Assembly: GCF_022647505.1 (NCBI RefSeq)
Contig: NZ_CP071409.1
Location: 2,356,001 to 2,420,000, forward strand
DNA: 64,000 nt
Direction: 5' to 3'
Source: [Pantoea] beijingensis
Lineage (GTDB): Bacteria > Pseudomonadota > Gammaproteobacteria > Enterobacterales > Enterobacteriaceae
In this document: positions 9,626-19,217 of the stretch, piece by piece
Position numbering within the stretch: the stretch's first letter is position 1
How the letters are laid out: every line of letters begins with the position of its first letter
Position numbers and translations under genes: made by a program
Notes under the pieces: model-generated
The model's database searches: none
What the model was told of the DNA's origin: nothing
What the model saw: the letters and a program-made list of their open reading frames with translations, nothing else

Positions 9626-11059
9626 TTAATGATTACGGATGTAATCATCCATTTCAGTTTTAAGGTTGTCGGATTTCGTGCCGAAAATAGCCTGAACGCC
9701 GGAACCTGCGACCACAACACCCGCTGCACCCAGTTTTTTCAGGCCAGCCTGGTCGACTTTTGCAACATCGGCCACGCTAACGCGTAAACGAGTAATACAA
9801 GCGTCCAGATTGGTGATGTTCTCTTTCCCACCAAAAGCCGTCACCAGGTTACTTGCCATTTCGCCTGCCACGCCTGCAGTTTGTTCAACGGTGACGTCTT
9901 CACGACCCGGCGTTTTCAGATCAAACTTGGCGATCAGCACACGGAAGATAGTGTAGTAAATCAGGCCATAGATAATCCCGATAACCGGGAACAACCAAAT
10001 TTTGCTGCTGTTACCACTCAGTACGATAAAGTCGATCAGACCATGTGAGAAGCTGGTTCCATCACGCATACCCAACAGGATACAAATTGGGAATGCCAGA
10101 CCGGCCAGGATCGCATGAATCGCGTACAGCACCGGTGCCACAAACATGAATGAGAATTCGATCGGCTCAGTAATACCCGTTAAAAATGACGTCAGCGCAG
10201 CGGAGATCATAATACCGCCCACTTTGGCACGATTTTCCGGCTTAGCTGAATGCCAAATGGCGATAGCAGCTGCAGGCAAGCCATACATTTTAAACAGGAA
10301 GCCACCTGACAATTTACCTGCCGTTGGGTCACCTGCCATATAGCGAGGAATATCACCGTGGAATACCTGGCCAGCCGCATTGGTAAACTCACCAATTTGC
10401 ATCTGGAAAGGGACGTTCCAGATGTGATGCAGACCGAATGGCACCAGTGAACGTTCCACTACACCGTAGATACCAAAAGCCACTACCGGGTTCTGATAGG
10501 CCGCCCACTGCGAGAACTCCTGGATAGCCGTCCCCACAGGAGGCCAAATAAAGGAGAGCACCACACCGAGGAAAATCGCCGTCAGGCCTGAAATAATCGG
10601 CACAAACCGTTTTCCGGCAAAGAAGCCCAGATACTCAGGCAACTTGATACGGTAGAAACGATTAAACATGTAGGCCGCGATAGCACCGGCGATAATCCCA
10701 CCCAGTACACCGGTATCCGCCAGATGTTTCGCTGCAATTTCATCGGCAGGCATGTGCAGCACCAGCGGCGCGACAACCGCCATGGTTTTCACCATAATGC
10801 CGTAGGCCACAACGGATGCGAGCGCCGAAACGCCGTCGTTATTGGTAAAACCTAACGCGACACCAATGGCAAAGATGAGCGGCATGTTGGCAAACACTGA
10901 GCCGCCCGCTTCAGCCATCACATTCGAGACGACCGCGGGTAACCAACTGAAGTTTGCTGAACCCACGCCCAGCAGGATACCGGCAATCGGCAAAACCGAT
11001 ACCGGCAGCATTAGCGATTTACCGACCTTTTGCAGGTTTGCAAATGCATTCTTAAACAT
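9626..11059 (-). CDS. ptsG: Glucose-specific PTS enzyme IIBC
   Basis: PtsG imports glucose across the inner membrane while phosphorylating it. The 477 residues equal the E. coli length. The IIC membrane domain covers about residues 1-390 ([23 protein letters not shown] is the substrate-site region), and a linker joins it to a IIB domain whose phosphorylated cysteine lies in the motif DACITRLRV near residue 421. A strong terminator follows. Upstream are CRP-like and Mlc-like sites and a conserved SgrS target-like leader, so control by glucose and by sugar-phosphate stress is expected. Confidence 0.98.
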   Translation of the reverse strand: MFKNAFANLQKVGKSLMLPVSVLPIAGILLGVGSANFSWLPAVVSNVMAEAGGSVFANMPLIFAIGVALGFTNNDGVSALASVVAYGIMVKTMAVVAPLVLHMPADEIAAKHLADTGVLGGIIAGAIAAYMFNRFYRIKLPEYLGFFAGKRFVPIISGLTAIFLGVVLSFIWPPVGTAIQEFSQWAAYQNPVVAFGIYGVVERSLVPFGLHHIWNVPFQMQIGEFTNAAGQVFHGDIPRYMAGDPTAGKLSGGFLFKMYGLPAAAIAIWHSAKPENRAKVGGIMISAALTSFLTGITEPIEFSFMFVAPVLYAIHAILAGLAFPICILLGMRDGTSFSHGLIDFIVLSGNSSKIWLFPVIGIIYGLIYYTIFRVLIAKFDLKTPGREDVTVEQTAGVAGEMASNLVTAFGGKENITNLDACITRLRVSVADVAKVDQAGLKKLGAAGVVVAGSGVQAIFGTKSDNLKTEMDDYIRNH

Positions 11060-11061
11060 AT

Positions 11062-11082
11062 TGTGGTGCTCCTGAGTATGAT
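11062..11082 (-). promoter_or_regulatory. ptsG ribosome-binding region, likely SgrS target
   Basis: On the minus strand the leader reads ATACTCAGGAGCACCACA immediately before the ptsG ATG. The stretch ACTCAGGAGCAC is the one paired by the small RNA SgrS in E. coli as I recall it. Conservation of bases beyond the AGGAG core suggests the RNA target is retained. SgrS itself is not in this window. Confidence 0.6.
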
Positions 11083-11155
11083 TGCTTTTTTATCGCGCAG
11101 TGCGCGTTGCAAAGGGGGGAGGATCCTTTGCGGGTGGAGCGTCTGAGCGCTCTCT

Positions 11156-11184
11156 GGATTTATTACGAAGAGTAAAATAAATCC
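11156..11184. promoter_or_regulatory. Mlc-type operator at the ptsG promoter
   Basis: The arms GGATTTATT and AATAAATCC form a perfect 9-bp inverted repeat around an 11-bp spacer. The minus-strand core TTATTTTACTCTTCGTAATA closely resembles the Mlc operator of E. coli ptsG. It lies about 100-125 bp upstream of the start codon. Confidence 0.65.
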
Positions 11185-11195
11185 ATTTTATTTTA

Positions 11196-11211
11196 TTTGA
11201 TGGCTATCACG
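11196..11211. promoter_or_regulatory. CRP site at the ptsG promoter
   Basis: On the minus strand CGTGATAGCCATCAAA fits the CRP pattern TGTGA-N6-TCACA with substitutions and nearly repeats the E. coli ptsG CRP site. Its position just upstream of the Mlc-like operator is the same as in E. coli. Confidence 0.6.
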
Positions 11212-11273
11212 TTTCCACCATGGCGTCCTATTTTTTTAGGAGATATCTGACGGAAATCGTCAGGCCAGACGCT

Positions 11274-11311
11274 AAAAAAAGTGCATCTCCTTTTTTGAGG
11301 CGATGCACTTT
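11274..11311 (-). terminator. Terminator of the pabC-mltG-tmk-holB-ycfH run
   Basis: On the minus strand AAAGTGCATC pairs with GATGCACTTT. The stem continues through a G-A mismatch into CCT/AGG around an A-rich loop, and a T-tract follows. It separates ycfH from the ptsG control region. Confidence 0.85.
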
Positions 11312-11361
11312 ACGATTTTTGGTTATTAATTACGAGCTGTAAAACAAATACTCCCGATTAA

Positions 11362-12153
11362 CTAGCCGCCAAGCCGGGAAAGGGGAACATGAAATAATCT
11401 GGAAAAATTACTCGTGGTTGCAGCGGCGAATGTTTCGATATCCACCCCCTTTAATACCGCCATATACTCGGCAACATCCCGGGTCCAGGCTGGCTGATTC
11501 TCTTTGCCGCGATGGGGTACAGGAGCCAGATAGGGAGAGTCGGTTTCCACCAACATGCGGTCAAGAGGAACATAACGCGCGGCCTCTCGGAGCGCCTCTG
11601 CATTGCGGAAAGTGATAATCCCCGAGAACGAGATATAAAAACCCATATCAATGAGTTTGCCTGCCGTTTCACGATCTTCGGTGAAACAGTGTAATACCCC
11701 GCCACACCCTTCAACTTGCTCTTCCCGCAAAATCGCCAACGTATCATCACGCGCATCACGAGTATGGACGATAACAGGTTTATTTAATGCACGCCCAATG
11801 CGGATATGCTCGCGGAAAGACGCCTGCTGGCGTTCTCGCGTCTCTTTTTGATAAAAGTAGTCGAGGCCTGTTTCACCCAATGCGACCACGCGAGGATCTG
11901 CAGCCAGCTGTCGCAACTCGGCAAAGTCGTAATCTTCTTCCTGGTTCAGCGGATGAACACCGCAAGAATAAGCTACCTCAGGGCGGTCACCGATGAGTTG
12001 CGTCATCGCTTTATATCCCGGCAAGGTGGTGGCCACCGCCAGCAAAAACTTGACCTCACGCGCAGCGGCTTTTGCAATGACATCATCCAAATCCTGATGC
12101 AACGTTTGGTAATCCAGACTGTCAAGGTGACAATGGGAATCAACTAAAAACAT
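11362..12153 (-). CDS. ycfH: TatD-family metal-dependent hydrolase YcfH
   Basis: This TatD-type TIM-barrel hydrolase probably acts as a DNase or D-aminoacyl/nucleotide hydrolase; its physiological substrate is not firmly known. The ATG at 12153 gives 263 residues beginning MFLVDSHCHLD, where HCH is the first metal-binding pair. GETGLDYF, VHTRDARDDT, HCFTE and ETDSPYLAP supply the other metal and catalytic residues. A longer frame reading to 12174 is ignored because the family starts at MFLVDSHCHLD. It follows holB closely, as in E. coli. Confidence 0.95.
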   Translation of the reverse strand: MFLVDSHCHLDSLDYQTLHQDLDDVIAKAAAREVKFLLAVATTLPGYKAMTQLIGDRPEVAYSCGVHPLNQEEDYDFAELRQLAADPRVVALGETGLDYFYQKETRERQQASFREHIRIGRALNKPVIVHTRDARDDTLAILREEQVEGCGGVLHCFTEDRETAGKLIDMGFYISFSGIITFRNAEALREAARYVPLDRMLVETDSPYLAPVPHRGKENQPAWTRDVAEYMAVLKGVDIETFAAATTSNFSRLFHVPLSRLGG

Positions 12154-12174
12154 AACGATTACTCTCTCATACAT

Positions 12175-13164
12175 TTACCCAGCAACAGCCGGTTTGAATA
12201 TGCGTTCCCAACTCAGTAGCTGCTCGGTTAATAACAGTTCACGATTTACCGCAACAATGTGCAACAACCTGTCGCGACACAGCATCCAGCTACGGACGCT
12301 GCTATCAATCACTTCAGCGGGCAGCCGCCGGGCAATTTGCTCGACCAGTGGAGCGCGATCGACATTAACAATAAAGTCACCACCGCCCTGTTGCCACTTT
12401 GAGGCATCGATGAGCAGGGCACAAAGCCAGCCTATCCGCATCGCAGCATCATCATGGTTCAGCACCAACAACAGGCTGAGAAGATCCTGCTGCAGCGCCT
12501 GTGAAAAGGTTGAGCATAACGCGTCGCGCTGCGACCATATTTTTTCGTCCAGTAACGCTAGCGCCGCCGCCGGTGCGCCGCCGCTTAGTCGCAGAGCAGC
12601 AATACAAGCCAGTTCTGAAGCCTGAGTCTGTTTGTGCAGCCAGGCCAGACTTTGCGCCTCATCAGGTGGAGACAGATGCCAGTTAAGGCAACGGCTGCGC
12701 AAGGTTGCCAGCAAACGGTGAGGCTCACGGCTGCTAAGGAAAAACCAGGTGTTTTTTGGCGGCTCTTCCAGCGTTTTCAGTAATGCGTTAGCCGCTGCTT
12801 CTGTAAGTTGTGCGGCATCAGGTAACCAGACAGCCCTGGCTCCGCCCTGTTGAGCATGATGGTAAAGTTTTTCGCTGACGCTGCGTACGGCATCCACGCC
12901 CAACGTACTTTTACCCTTCTCTGCCGCTAACAAGTACCAGTCAGGATGAGTACCAGCCTGCATAAGTTGACAACCATGACACTGGCCGCAACTCTTCAGT
13001 TGTTGCGGATGCTGGCACATTAACCAACGACTAATCCCCCACACCAGGGCATCATCGCCCATTCCCGGTAGCGCCTGGATCAGCAATGCATGGTGACCGC
13101 GCTGCTGCTGATATTGACTAATAATTTGGCGATAAGGTTGGTTAAGCCAGGGATACCAGTTCAT
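12175..13164 (-). CDS. holB: DNA polymerase III delta-prime subunit
   Basis: Delta-prime is a rigid subunit of the clamp-loader complex that loads the beta clamp on DNA. The ATG at 13164 gives 329 residues starting [11 protein letters not shown] and overlaps the tmk stop by one base, so the two are probably translationally coupled. ALLIQALPGMGDDAL replaces a working P-loop, as in the family. A zinc module of four cysteines lies in CGQCHGCQ plus an upstream Cys, and TLEEPP with SRC follows. The C terminus diverges from E. coli, as is usual for HolB. Confidence 0.95.
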   Translation of the reverse strand: MNWYPWLNQPYRQIISQYQQQRGHHALLIQALPGMGDDALVWGISRWLMCQHPQQLKSCGQCHGCQLMQAGTHPDWYLLAAEKGKSTLGVDAVRSVSEKLYHHAQQGGARAVWLPDAAQLTEAAANALLKTLEEPPKNTWFFLSSREPHRLLATLRSRCLNWHLSPPDEAQSLAWLHKQTQASELACIAALRLSGGAPAAALALLDEKIWSQRDALCSTFSQALQQDLLSLLLVLNHDDAAMRIGWLCALLIDASKWQQGGGDFIVNVDRAPLVEQIARRLPAEVIDSSVRSWMLCRDRLLHIVAVNRELLLTEQLLSWERIFKPAVAG

Positions 13165-13796
13165 CACGCCTGTTCTCTCAGCCACTGTTCCAGCACCCGA
13201 ACAAGTGACAGCGTCACTTGTTCGATGTTTTTCGTCGCATCGATTATTTTAATTCGCGAGTCTGCAACGGCCAGTTCCAGATAGCGCTGACGAGTGCGCA
13301 CAAAAAAATTCAGCGATTCTTGCTCAATCCGGTCCAGTGCACCGCGCGCACGCGCACGGTTCAGGCCAATTTCCGGAGTCACATCAAGATACAGCGTTAA
13401 ATCGGGAGTAAAATCACCCAGCACGGTATCCCGCAGCGTCATCATAAGTTGCTGGTCGATTCCTCTGCCACCGCCCTGATAAGCCTGTGAGGAGAGATCG
13501 TGTCTGTCACCAATGACCCAGGCACCCCGTGCCAGCGCGGGTTTAATGACGGTATCAACCAATTGAACTCGCGCAGCATAGAGCATCAACAGTTCTGCTT
13601 TATCGGTGACCTGCTCACCTTCAATTCCCTGCTTTATCAATACGCGCAGGGTTTCGGCGAGCGGTGTTCCTCCCGGTTCACGGGTAAAAATCACGTCCTG
13701 GATACCATGCTGACGCAGGACTTCAACCACGCAGTTTCGCGCGGTGGTTTTTCCTGCCCCCTCAAGACCTTCAATGACGATAAATTTACTGTCCAT
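13164..13796 (-). CDS. tmk: Thymidylate kinase
   Basis: Tmk phosphorylates dTMP to dTDP for DNA synthesis. The 210-residue protein has the P-loop GLEGAGKTT at residues 9-17, the TREPGGT motif, the [16 protein letters not shown] substrate-binding loop, and a LID region rich in Arg ([14 protein letters not shown]). Its start overlaps the end of mltG by 11 bp and its end overlaps holB by one base, so the three genes form a tightly packed operon. Confidence 0.98.
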   Translation of the reverse strand: MDSKFIVIEGLEGAGKTTARNCVVEVLRQHGIQDVIFTREPGGTPLAETLRVLIKQGIEGEQVTDKAELLMLYAARVQLVDTVIKPALARGAWVIGDRHDLSSQAYQGGGRGIDQQLMMTLRDTVLGDFTPDLTLYLDVTPEIGLNRARARGALDRIEQESLNFFVRTRQRYLELAVADSRIKIIDATKNIEQVTLSLVRVLEQWLREQA

Positions 13797-14808
13797 TCTT
13801 TTCCTTCAGCGCCAGACGGTAAGCCTGCACGGCGCGGTTATGGCTGGCCAGATTGGTGGTGAAGGTATGCCCGCCCTTACCATCAGCCACAAAATAGAGA
13901 TAATCACTTTTCAGCGGGTGTGCTGCCGCTTCCAGTGATGCCTTACCCGGCATCGCTATCGGCCCCGGCGGCAGGCCATTGATAATATAGGTATTATACT
14001 CGCTCGGCATCTCAAGATCTTTCCGCGTCAGCGTACCATTATACTTTTCACCCATACCATAAATCACCGTAGGATCGGTTTGCAGTCGCATGCCCAGCCG
14101 AAGACGGTTGATAAAAACGGAGGCGACTTTATTACGTTCTTCGTTAACCGCCGTCTCTTTTTCAATGATCGAGGCCATTGTCACCAGATCAGCTTTGCTC
14201 TTATATGGCAACCCGTCTACTTTATGGCTCCAGATTTCGTCCACCAACGCGACCATACGCTGATGCGCGCGCGTTAATAGCGCAATATCCGTAGTATTTG
14301 CGGTATATAACCAGGTATCAGGATAAAACCAGCCTTCCAGCGCCTCGGAGTTATCCAGCCCTAATGCGGTGGTAAGAGTCGTAAGCGGGTCATCAGCCAG
14401 CGTGTGCTTGATGTAAGGTGCGCGCCGTACCTCAGCCAACCACTCCTGTAAACGCAGTCCTTCGACCAGTCGAAGAGGAAACTGTGCCTCCTTCCCGCTG
14501 GCCAAAAGTAGCAACATTTGTCGTACGCTCATGCCGGGTTTCAGACGGTAGGTTCCCGCCTTAAATTTTGCCAGTTCGGGTTCCAGCTTGAGTAACACGC
14601 CAAACCACAAGCTGTTACTGACAATACGCTTATCTTCGAGCTGCGCTCCCAGCGAAACCCGCCCGGTACCGGCGGGTAGTGTGAAGAGCGTCTCCTGGTC
14701 AATCATCAATGGCGAAGCGGCAAACTGGCGAATCTGCCAGTAACACATGGCGATAATCAGCGCCAAAACAACTATCGCGCCCGCGATAATCTTTCGCTTT
14801 TTAGACAT
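13786..14808 (-). CDS. mltG: Endolytic peptidoglycan transglycosylase MltG
   Basis: MltG is an inner-membrane lytic transglycosylase that cuts nascent glycan strands and ends their elongation. The ATG at 14808 gives 340 residues, as in E. coli: a short basic N terminus MSKKRK, one membrane segment (about residues 7-25), a LysM-like domain, and the YceG catalytic domain with ASIIEKETA carrying the catalytic glutamate. [13 protein letters not shown] and [14 protein letters not shown] are family signatures. A TTG start at 14823 is possible but less likely. It lies between pabC and tmk. Confidence 0.96.
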   Translation of the reverse strand: MSKKRKIIAGAIVVLALIIAMCYWQIRQFAASPLMIDQETLFTLPAGTGRVSLGAQLEDKRIVSNSLWFGVLLKLEPELAKFKAGTYRLKPGMSVRQMLLLLASGKEAQFPLRLVEGLRLQEWLAEVRRAPYIKHTLADDPLTTLTTALGLDNSEALEGWFYPDTWLYTANTTDIALLTRAHQRMVALVDEIWSHKVDGLPYKSKADLVTMASIIEKETAVNEERNKVASVFINRLRLGMRLQTDPTVIYGMGEKYNGTLTRKDLEMPSEYNTYIINGLPPGPIAMPGKASLEAAAHPLKSDYLYFVADGKGGHTFTTNLASHNRAVQAYRLALKEKNGQ

Positions 14809-14823
14809 GTAGAATCCATACAA

Positions 14824-15621
14824 TTAACAATGGGGGATTATCTGGTTGAACAACTGTCGGGATGAATAGGACCAGTCCCCAATTTGACAAACCGGCAAAA
14901 CAGGCATTAATGCGTTACAAATCAGCACTTCACTGGCATCTGCAAGATGATTTAACTCTGCCCGAACCTCCTGACAAACATACCCTCGCGCCTCTAGTAG
15001 CGATATTATGTGCTGGCGCATAATGCCCTGAACCCCGGAAAAAGTGAGTTGTGGCGTAAAAACCTGGTTTCCTTTACGCCAGAACAAATTTGCCGCACAG
15101 CATTCCACCAGCTTACCTTCAGTGTCAAGCACCAGCGCTTCATCAGCAGCCGCCTGCTCAAACTGCGCACGAATCAGTACCTGCTCAAGCCGATTAAGGT
15201 GTTTGATACCCGCTAAAAGAGGGTTCATTGCCAACCGTACGGGGCTCACTACCAGCCGCGCTCCCGCATCACGAAGGTGAAGATAATGTTCAGGGTAAGG
15301 AGACAATGAAACAATTCGCGTCGGTTGCTGACAGCCCGTTGCACTGTAGCCTCGCCCTCCAACGCCGCGAGAAATAATCACTTTCAGTACACCCTCATGC
15401 TGGATGCTAGCTGCCGCGAGCATTTCGCCCTTCAGCGCCTGCCAGTCTGGGTCAGCGATCAACAACCGTTCACAACCCGATTGCAAACGCTTTAAATGCT
15501 CAGCCAGCAGTTCGATGCCGCCGTTACGGACGCGTGCAGTGGTGAAACAGCCATCGCCGAACTGAACGGCACGATCGCAGACACTGAGATATTCCTGCGC
15601 TTCACCATTGATCCAAAACAT
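14824..15621 (-). CDS. pabC: 4-amino-4-deoxychorismate lyase
   Basis: PabC is a PLP enzyme that converts aminodeoxychorismate to p-aminobenzoate and pyruvate in folate synthesis. The 265 residues belong to fold-type IV. RAVQFGDGCFTT at the N terminus, GIKHLNRLEQVL with the PLP lysine (the K of GIKHLN), and the region DEALVLDTEGKLVECCAANLF are all present. A terminator for fabF lies about 150 bp upstream, so pabC probably heads a separate transcript pabC-mltG-tmk-holB-ycfH, though read-through is possible. Confidence 0.96.
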   Translation of the reverse strand: MFWINGEAQEYLSVCDRAVQFGDGCFTTARVRNGGIELLAEHLKRLQSGCERLLIADPDWQALKGEMLAAASIQHEGVLKVIISRGVGGRGYSATGCQQPTRIVSLSPYPEHYLHLRDAGARLVVSPVRLAMNPLLAGIKHLNRLEQVLIRAQFEQAAADEALVLDTEGKLVECCAANLFWRKGNQVFTPQLTFSGVQGIMRQHIISLLEARGYVCQEVRAELNHLADASEVLICNALMPVLPVCQIGDWSYSSRQLFNQIIPHC

Positions 15622-15768
15622 AACCTCACCTTTCGTGGTTTCTGCTGCTCGCCAGGATGACCTGCCTGATGAGGAACAATCATCCGAATACGCGCAGGAA
15701 GAGATATCCTTCTTAATTCTCGTTGTCGATTTGTCAGCTGCAACATGAATGATTCGGATGCAGAGATG

Positions 15769-15794
15769 AAAAAGGCCCGCAATTGCGGGCCTTC
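15769..15794 (-). terminator. Terminator of the fab operon after fabF
   Basis: On the minus strand AAGGCCCGCAATTGCGGGCC forms an almost perfect palindrome directly followed by five T residues. It sits 20 bp after the fabF stop and before pabC. Confidence 0.9.
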
Positions 15795-15813
15795 ACTGGT
15801 CGACGCCGGTGGG

Positions 15814-17055
15814 TTATACCTTACGGAAAATCAGAGAACCGTTAGTGCCACCGAAACCAAATGAATTACACAGTGTATATTCCATATTGGTAACCTGCCG
15901 CGCCGTGTGCGGAACAAAGTCGAGATCGCAACCTTCATCAGGGTTATCCAGATTAATGGTTGGCGGAACAGCCTGATCGCGCAGTGCCAGAATCGAGTAT
16001 ATCGATTCGACAGCGCCTGCCGCGCCCAGCAGGTGCCCCGTCATGGATTTAGTTGAGCTAACCATGACGTTTTTAACTGACGCACCAAATACCGCTTTCA
16101 CCGCCTGAGCTTCTGCTTTATCGCCCGCAAAAGTGGAAGTGCCGTGCGCATTCACATAGCCGATCTGCTCTGGCGAAATTTGCGCATCTTTCAATGCATT
16201 TTCCATAGCCAGCGCTGCACCCGCACCATTTTCTGGTGGAGAAGTCATGTGATACGCGTCGCTACTCATGCCGAAGCCAACAACCTCGGCATAAATTTTC
16301 GCACCGCGCTTTTTGGCATGCTCGTACTCTTCCAGCACCACAATACCCGCACCATCACCGAGCACAAAGCCATCGCGATCTTTATCCCATGGACGACTTG
16401 CTGCCTGAGGATTATCGTTACGCGTTGACAATGCTCGTGCGGCACCGAAGCCACCAATACCCAGTGGAGTACTGCCTTTCTCGGCACCACCTGCGAACAT
16501 GACATCAGCATCGTTGTAAGCAATAATGCGCGCCGCATGTCCGATATTGTGCACGCCGGAGGTACAGGCTGTTGCGATTGAGATACTAGGGCCTTTGAGG
16601 CCAAACATGATTGTCAGGTGACCAGCAATCATATTCACAATCGTGGAAGGAACAAAGAACGGACTTATTTTCCGCGGTCCGCCTTTTACCAGCGAAGCGT
16701 GGTTTTCTTCAATCAGTCCTAAACCGCCGATACCCGAACCAATAGCAGCCCCAATGCGGCTTGCATTCTCTTCGGTAACGGTCAGGCCAGAATCCTGCAT
16801 GGCCTGAATGCCAGCAACAATTCCATATTGAATGAAAGAATCCATCTTGCGTTGTTCTTTACGCGAGATAAATTCATCACAGTTAAAATCCTTTACTAAG
16901 CCAGCAAAACGCGTTGCGTAGGCACTAGTATCAAAATGGTCGATCAGGCTGATGCCACTCTGACCGGCAAGGAGAGCACTCCAGGTGGACTCTACGGTAT
17001 TGCCGACAGGAGACAACATGCCAAGACCGGTCACAACTACACGACGCTTAGACAC
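15814..17055 (-). CDS. fabF: 3-oxoacyl-ACP synthase II (FabF)
   Basis: FabF elongates fatty acyl-ACP chains by condensation with malonyl-ACP and controls the thermal adjustment of unsaturated chains. The GTG start at 17055, preceded by GGAGG, gives 413 residues, the E. coli length and start codon. The nucleophile cysteine is in [10 protein letters not shown], one catalytic histidine is in NAHGTST, and the lysine and second histidine are in [15 protein letters not shown]. The residue right after NAHGTST is Phe (TTT, position 308), where E. coli has Pro. It follows acpP by 89 bp and ends at a terminator. Confidence 0.98.
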   Translation of the reverse strand: MSKRRVVVTGLGMLSPVGNTVESTWSALLAGQSGISLIDHFDTSAYATRFAGLVKDFNCDEFISRKEQRKMDSFIQYGIVAGIQAMQDSGLTVTEENASRIGAAIGSGIGGLGLIEENHASLVKGGPRKISPFFVPSTIVNMIAGHLTIMFGLKGPSISIATACTSGVHNIGHAARIIAYNDADVMFAGGAEKGSTPLGIGGFGAARALSTRNDNPQAASRPWDKDRDGFVLGDGAGIVVLEEYEHAKKRGAKIYAEVVGFGMSSDAYHMTSPPENGAGAALAMENALKDAQISPEQIGYVNAHGTSTFAGDKAEAQAVKAVFGASVKNVMVSSTKSMTGHLLGAAGAVESIYSILALRDQAVPPTINLDNPDEGCDLDFVPHTARQVTNMEYTLCNSFGFGGTNGSLIFRKV

Positions 17056-17144
17056 GTTCGTCCTCCAGGGAGGGAAAATATTGACACTATGTGGGACGTA
17101 CAAATAAAACTCAGGCGGTCAAACGACCGCCTGATGATGTTCAA

Positions 17145-17381
17145 TTAAGCCTGGTGATTATTGATATAATCGATGGCTGCCTGAACGGTAGTGATTTTCT
17201 CGGCTTCTTCATCCGGAATCTCAGTGTCGAACTCTTCTTCCAGAGCCATTACCAGCTCAACGGTATCAAGAGAATCAGCGCCCAGATCTTCTACAAAAGA
17301 GGCAGTGTTAACGACTTCTTCCTGCTTAACGCCAAGCTGCTCGCCAATGATTTTCTTAACGCGTTCTTCGATAGTGCTCAT
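17145..17381 (-). CDS. acpP: Acyl carrier protein
   Basis: AcpP carries growing acyl chains on a 4'-phosphopantetheine arm. All 78 residues follow the E. coli protein almost exactly. The modified serine is in the motif [11 protein letters not shown] (Ser37 counting the initiator Met). The protein is strongly acidic, as expected. A 154-bp gap upstream, after fabG, probably holds its own strong promoter, as in E. coli; that is inferred from spacing only. Confidence 0.99.
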   Translation of the reverse strand: MSTIEERVKKIIGEQLGVKQEEVVNTASFVEDLGADSLDTVELVMALEEEFDTEIPDEEAEKITTVQAAIDYINNHQA

Positions 17382-17535
17382 ACTATTAAATTTCCTATCA
17401 AAACTCGCTTTCGCGATGGTTTTCGTAGTGTATAAAATGTTGAAAAAGATGCAACTAAATCCCGGCTGGTCAAACCACGATTTGACGCTATTTTGCGGCT
17501 TTTACCGCAAATAACGCAAATAATTTTCGCGATTA

Positions 17536-18270
17536 TTAGACCATATACATTCCGCCGTTGACGTGCAGCGTCTCACCAGTGATGTAAGCTGCTTCGTCAG
17601 AGGCTAAAAATGCAACGGCATTGGCGATTTCCTGCGCGTCACCAAGGCGACCTGCAGGCACTTCCGCCAGAATGCCCGCGCGCTGATCTTCACTCAACGC
17701 ACGCGTCATGTCCGTTTCAATAAAACCCGGAGCCACAACGTTAACGGTAATGCCACGAGACGCAATCTCACGCGCCAGTGACTTGCTGAAGCCGATCAAA
17801 CCCGCTTTTGCTGCAGCGTAGTTTGCCTGGCCCGCATTACCCATGGTTCCGACAACGGAACCGATGGTAATGATACGACCTACACGTTTTTTCATCATTG
17901 CGCGCATTACCGCTTTGGAAAGGCGGAATACAGAAGTGAGATTAGTATCCAGGATATCCTGCCACTCATCATCCTTCATACGCATCAGAAGATTATCACG
18001 TGTAATGCCTGCATTATTGACCAAAATATCCACTTCGCCAAATTCAGCGCGGATATTTTCTAATACACGTTCAATGGAAGCCGAATCGGCAACGTTTAGC
18101 ATCATGCCTTTGCCGTTGTCACCCAACCAGGCGCTGATATCATCCGCACCCTTTTCGCTGGTTGCGGTTCCCACGACTTTAGCGCCACGTGCTACCAGCG
18201 TTTCCGCAATAGCACGGCCAATGCCGCGGCTTGCGCCTGTAACCAGCGCAACTTTTCCTTCGAAGCTCAT
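17536..18270 (-). CDS. fabG: 3-oxoacyl-ACP reductase FabG
   Basis: FabG is the NADPH-dependent reductase of the elongation cycle. The ATG at 18270, with GAGGAA upstream, gives 244 residues. The short-chain dehydrogenase motifs are clear: TGASRGIGRAIA for NADPH, NNAGITRDN, the catalytic serine in TIGSVVGTMG, and YAAAKAG with Tyr and Lys. An in-frame ATG 12 bases upstream would overlap fabD and is not needed. Its start lies one base beyond the end of fabD, implying coupling. Confidence 0.98.
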   Translation of the reverse strand: MSFEGKVALVTGASRGIGRAIAETLVARGAKVVGTATSEKGADDISAWLGDNGKGMMLNVADSASIERVLENIRAEFGEVDILVNNAGITRDNLLMRMKDDEWQDILDTNLTSVFRLSKAVMRAMMKKRVGRIITIGSVVGTMGNAGQANYAAAKAGLIGFSKSLAREIASRGITVNVVAPGFIETDMTRALSEDQRAGILAEVPAGRLGDAQEIANAVAFLASDEAAYITGETLHVNGGMYMV

Positions 18271-18271
18271 G

Positions 18272-19201
18272 TTATTCCTCAATCGCCGCTGATAGCGTAG
18301 CCGTGTCGTTAACCGCAGCGGCCGTCAGGGTGTCAACAATACGTTTCGTCAAACCGGTCAATACTTTACCCGGACCAACCTCAAGCAGCGAATCCACGCC
18401 CTGCTGCGCAATAAATTCAACGCATCCCGTCCAGCGTACCGGATTATATAACTGGCGCACCAACGCGCTACGGATTGCCGCTGGCGTAGTTTCGCATTTA
18501 ACATCGACGTTATTTACCACAGGAAACTGAGGTGCATGAAACGTAATCGCGTCCAATGCAGCCGCCAGTCTGTCCGCTGCGGGTTTCATCAATGCGCAGT
18601 GAGACGGCACGCTAACAGGCAGTGGTAATGCACGCTTCGCACCAGCCGCTTTACAGGCAGCGCCTGCGCGTTCGACGGCTTCTTTGTTTCCGGCAATAAC
18701 AACCTGCCCTGGAGAATTAAAATTCACCGGTGCAACGACCTGCCCCTGAGCTGATTGCTCACAGGCCAGTTGAATCGCAGCATCATCAAGGCCAATAATT
18801 GCCTGCATCGCGCCGGTACCTTCAGGTACGGCTTCTTGCATCAGCTTACCGCGCAATTCAACCAGCTTAATCGCGTCAGAAAAATCAATAACTCCCGCAC
18901 ATACCAGCGCCGAGTACTCACCCAGGCTGTGGCCTGCCATCATCAGTGGCGCTTTGCCACCCTTTTGCTGCCAGACACGATAAATGGCGACGGACGCGGC
19001 CAGCAGTGCTGGCTGGGTTTGCCAGGTTTTATTCAATTCTTCAGCGGGTCCTTGCTGTGTCAACTGCCACAGGTCATAACCCAGCGCATCGGACGCTTCA
19101 CGAAAAGTGGATTCGATTAACGGGTGTTCAGCAGCCAAATCGGCCAACATGCCCACCGTTTGCGATCCCTGTCCCGGGAATACCATTGCAAATTGCGTCA
19201 T
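18272..19201 (-). CDS. fabD: Malonyl-CoA:ACP transacylase FabD
   Basis: FabD transfers malonyl groups from CoA to acyl carrier protein. The 309 residues equal E. coli FabD. The N terminus MTQFAMVFPGQGSQTVGM, the nucleophile serine in AGHSLGEYSALV, and the catalytic histidine in VPSHCALM are all visible. It lies between fabH and fabG in the same direction with short gaps. Confidence 0.98.
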   Translation of the reverse strand: MTQFAMVFPGQGSQTVGMLADLAAEHPLIESTFREASDALGYDLWQLTQQGPAEELNKTWQTQPALLAASVAIYRVWQQKGGKAPLMMAGHSLGEYSALVCAGVIDFSDAIKLVELRGKLMQEAVPEGTGAMQAIIGLDDAAIQLACEQSAQGQVVAPVNFNSPGQVVIAGNKEAVERAGAACKAAGAKRALPLPVSVPSHCALMKPAADRLAAALDAITFHAPQFPVVNNVDVKCETTPAAIRSALVRQLYNPVRWTGCVEFIAQQGVDSLLEVGPGKVLTGLTKRIVDTLTAAAVNDTATLSAAIEE

Positions 19202-19217
19202 CTTAAATTCCTGTTAA

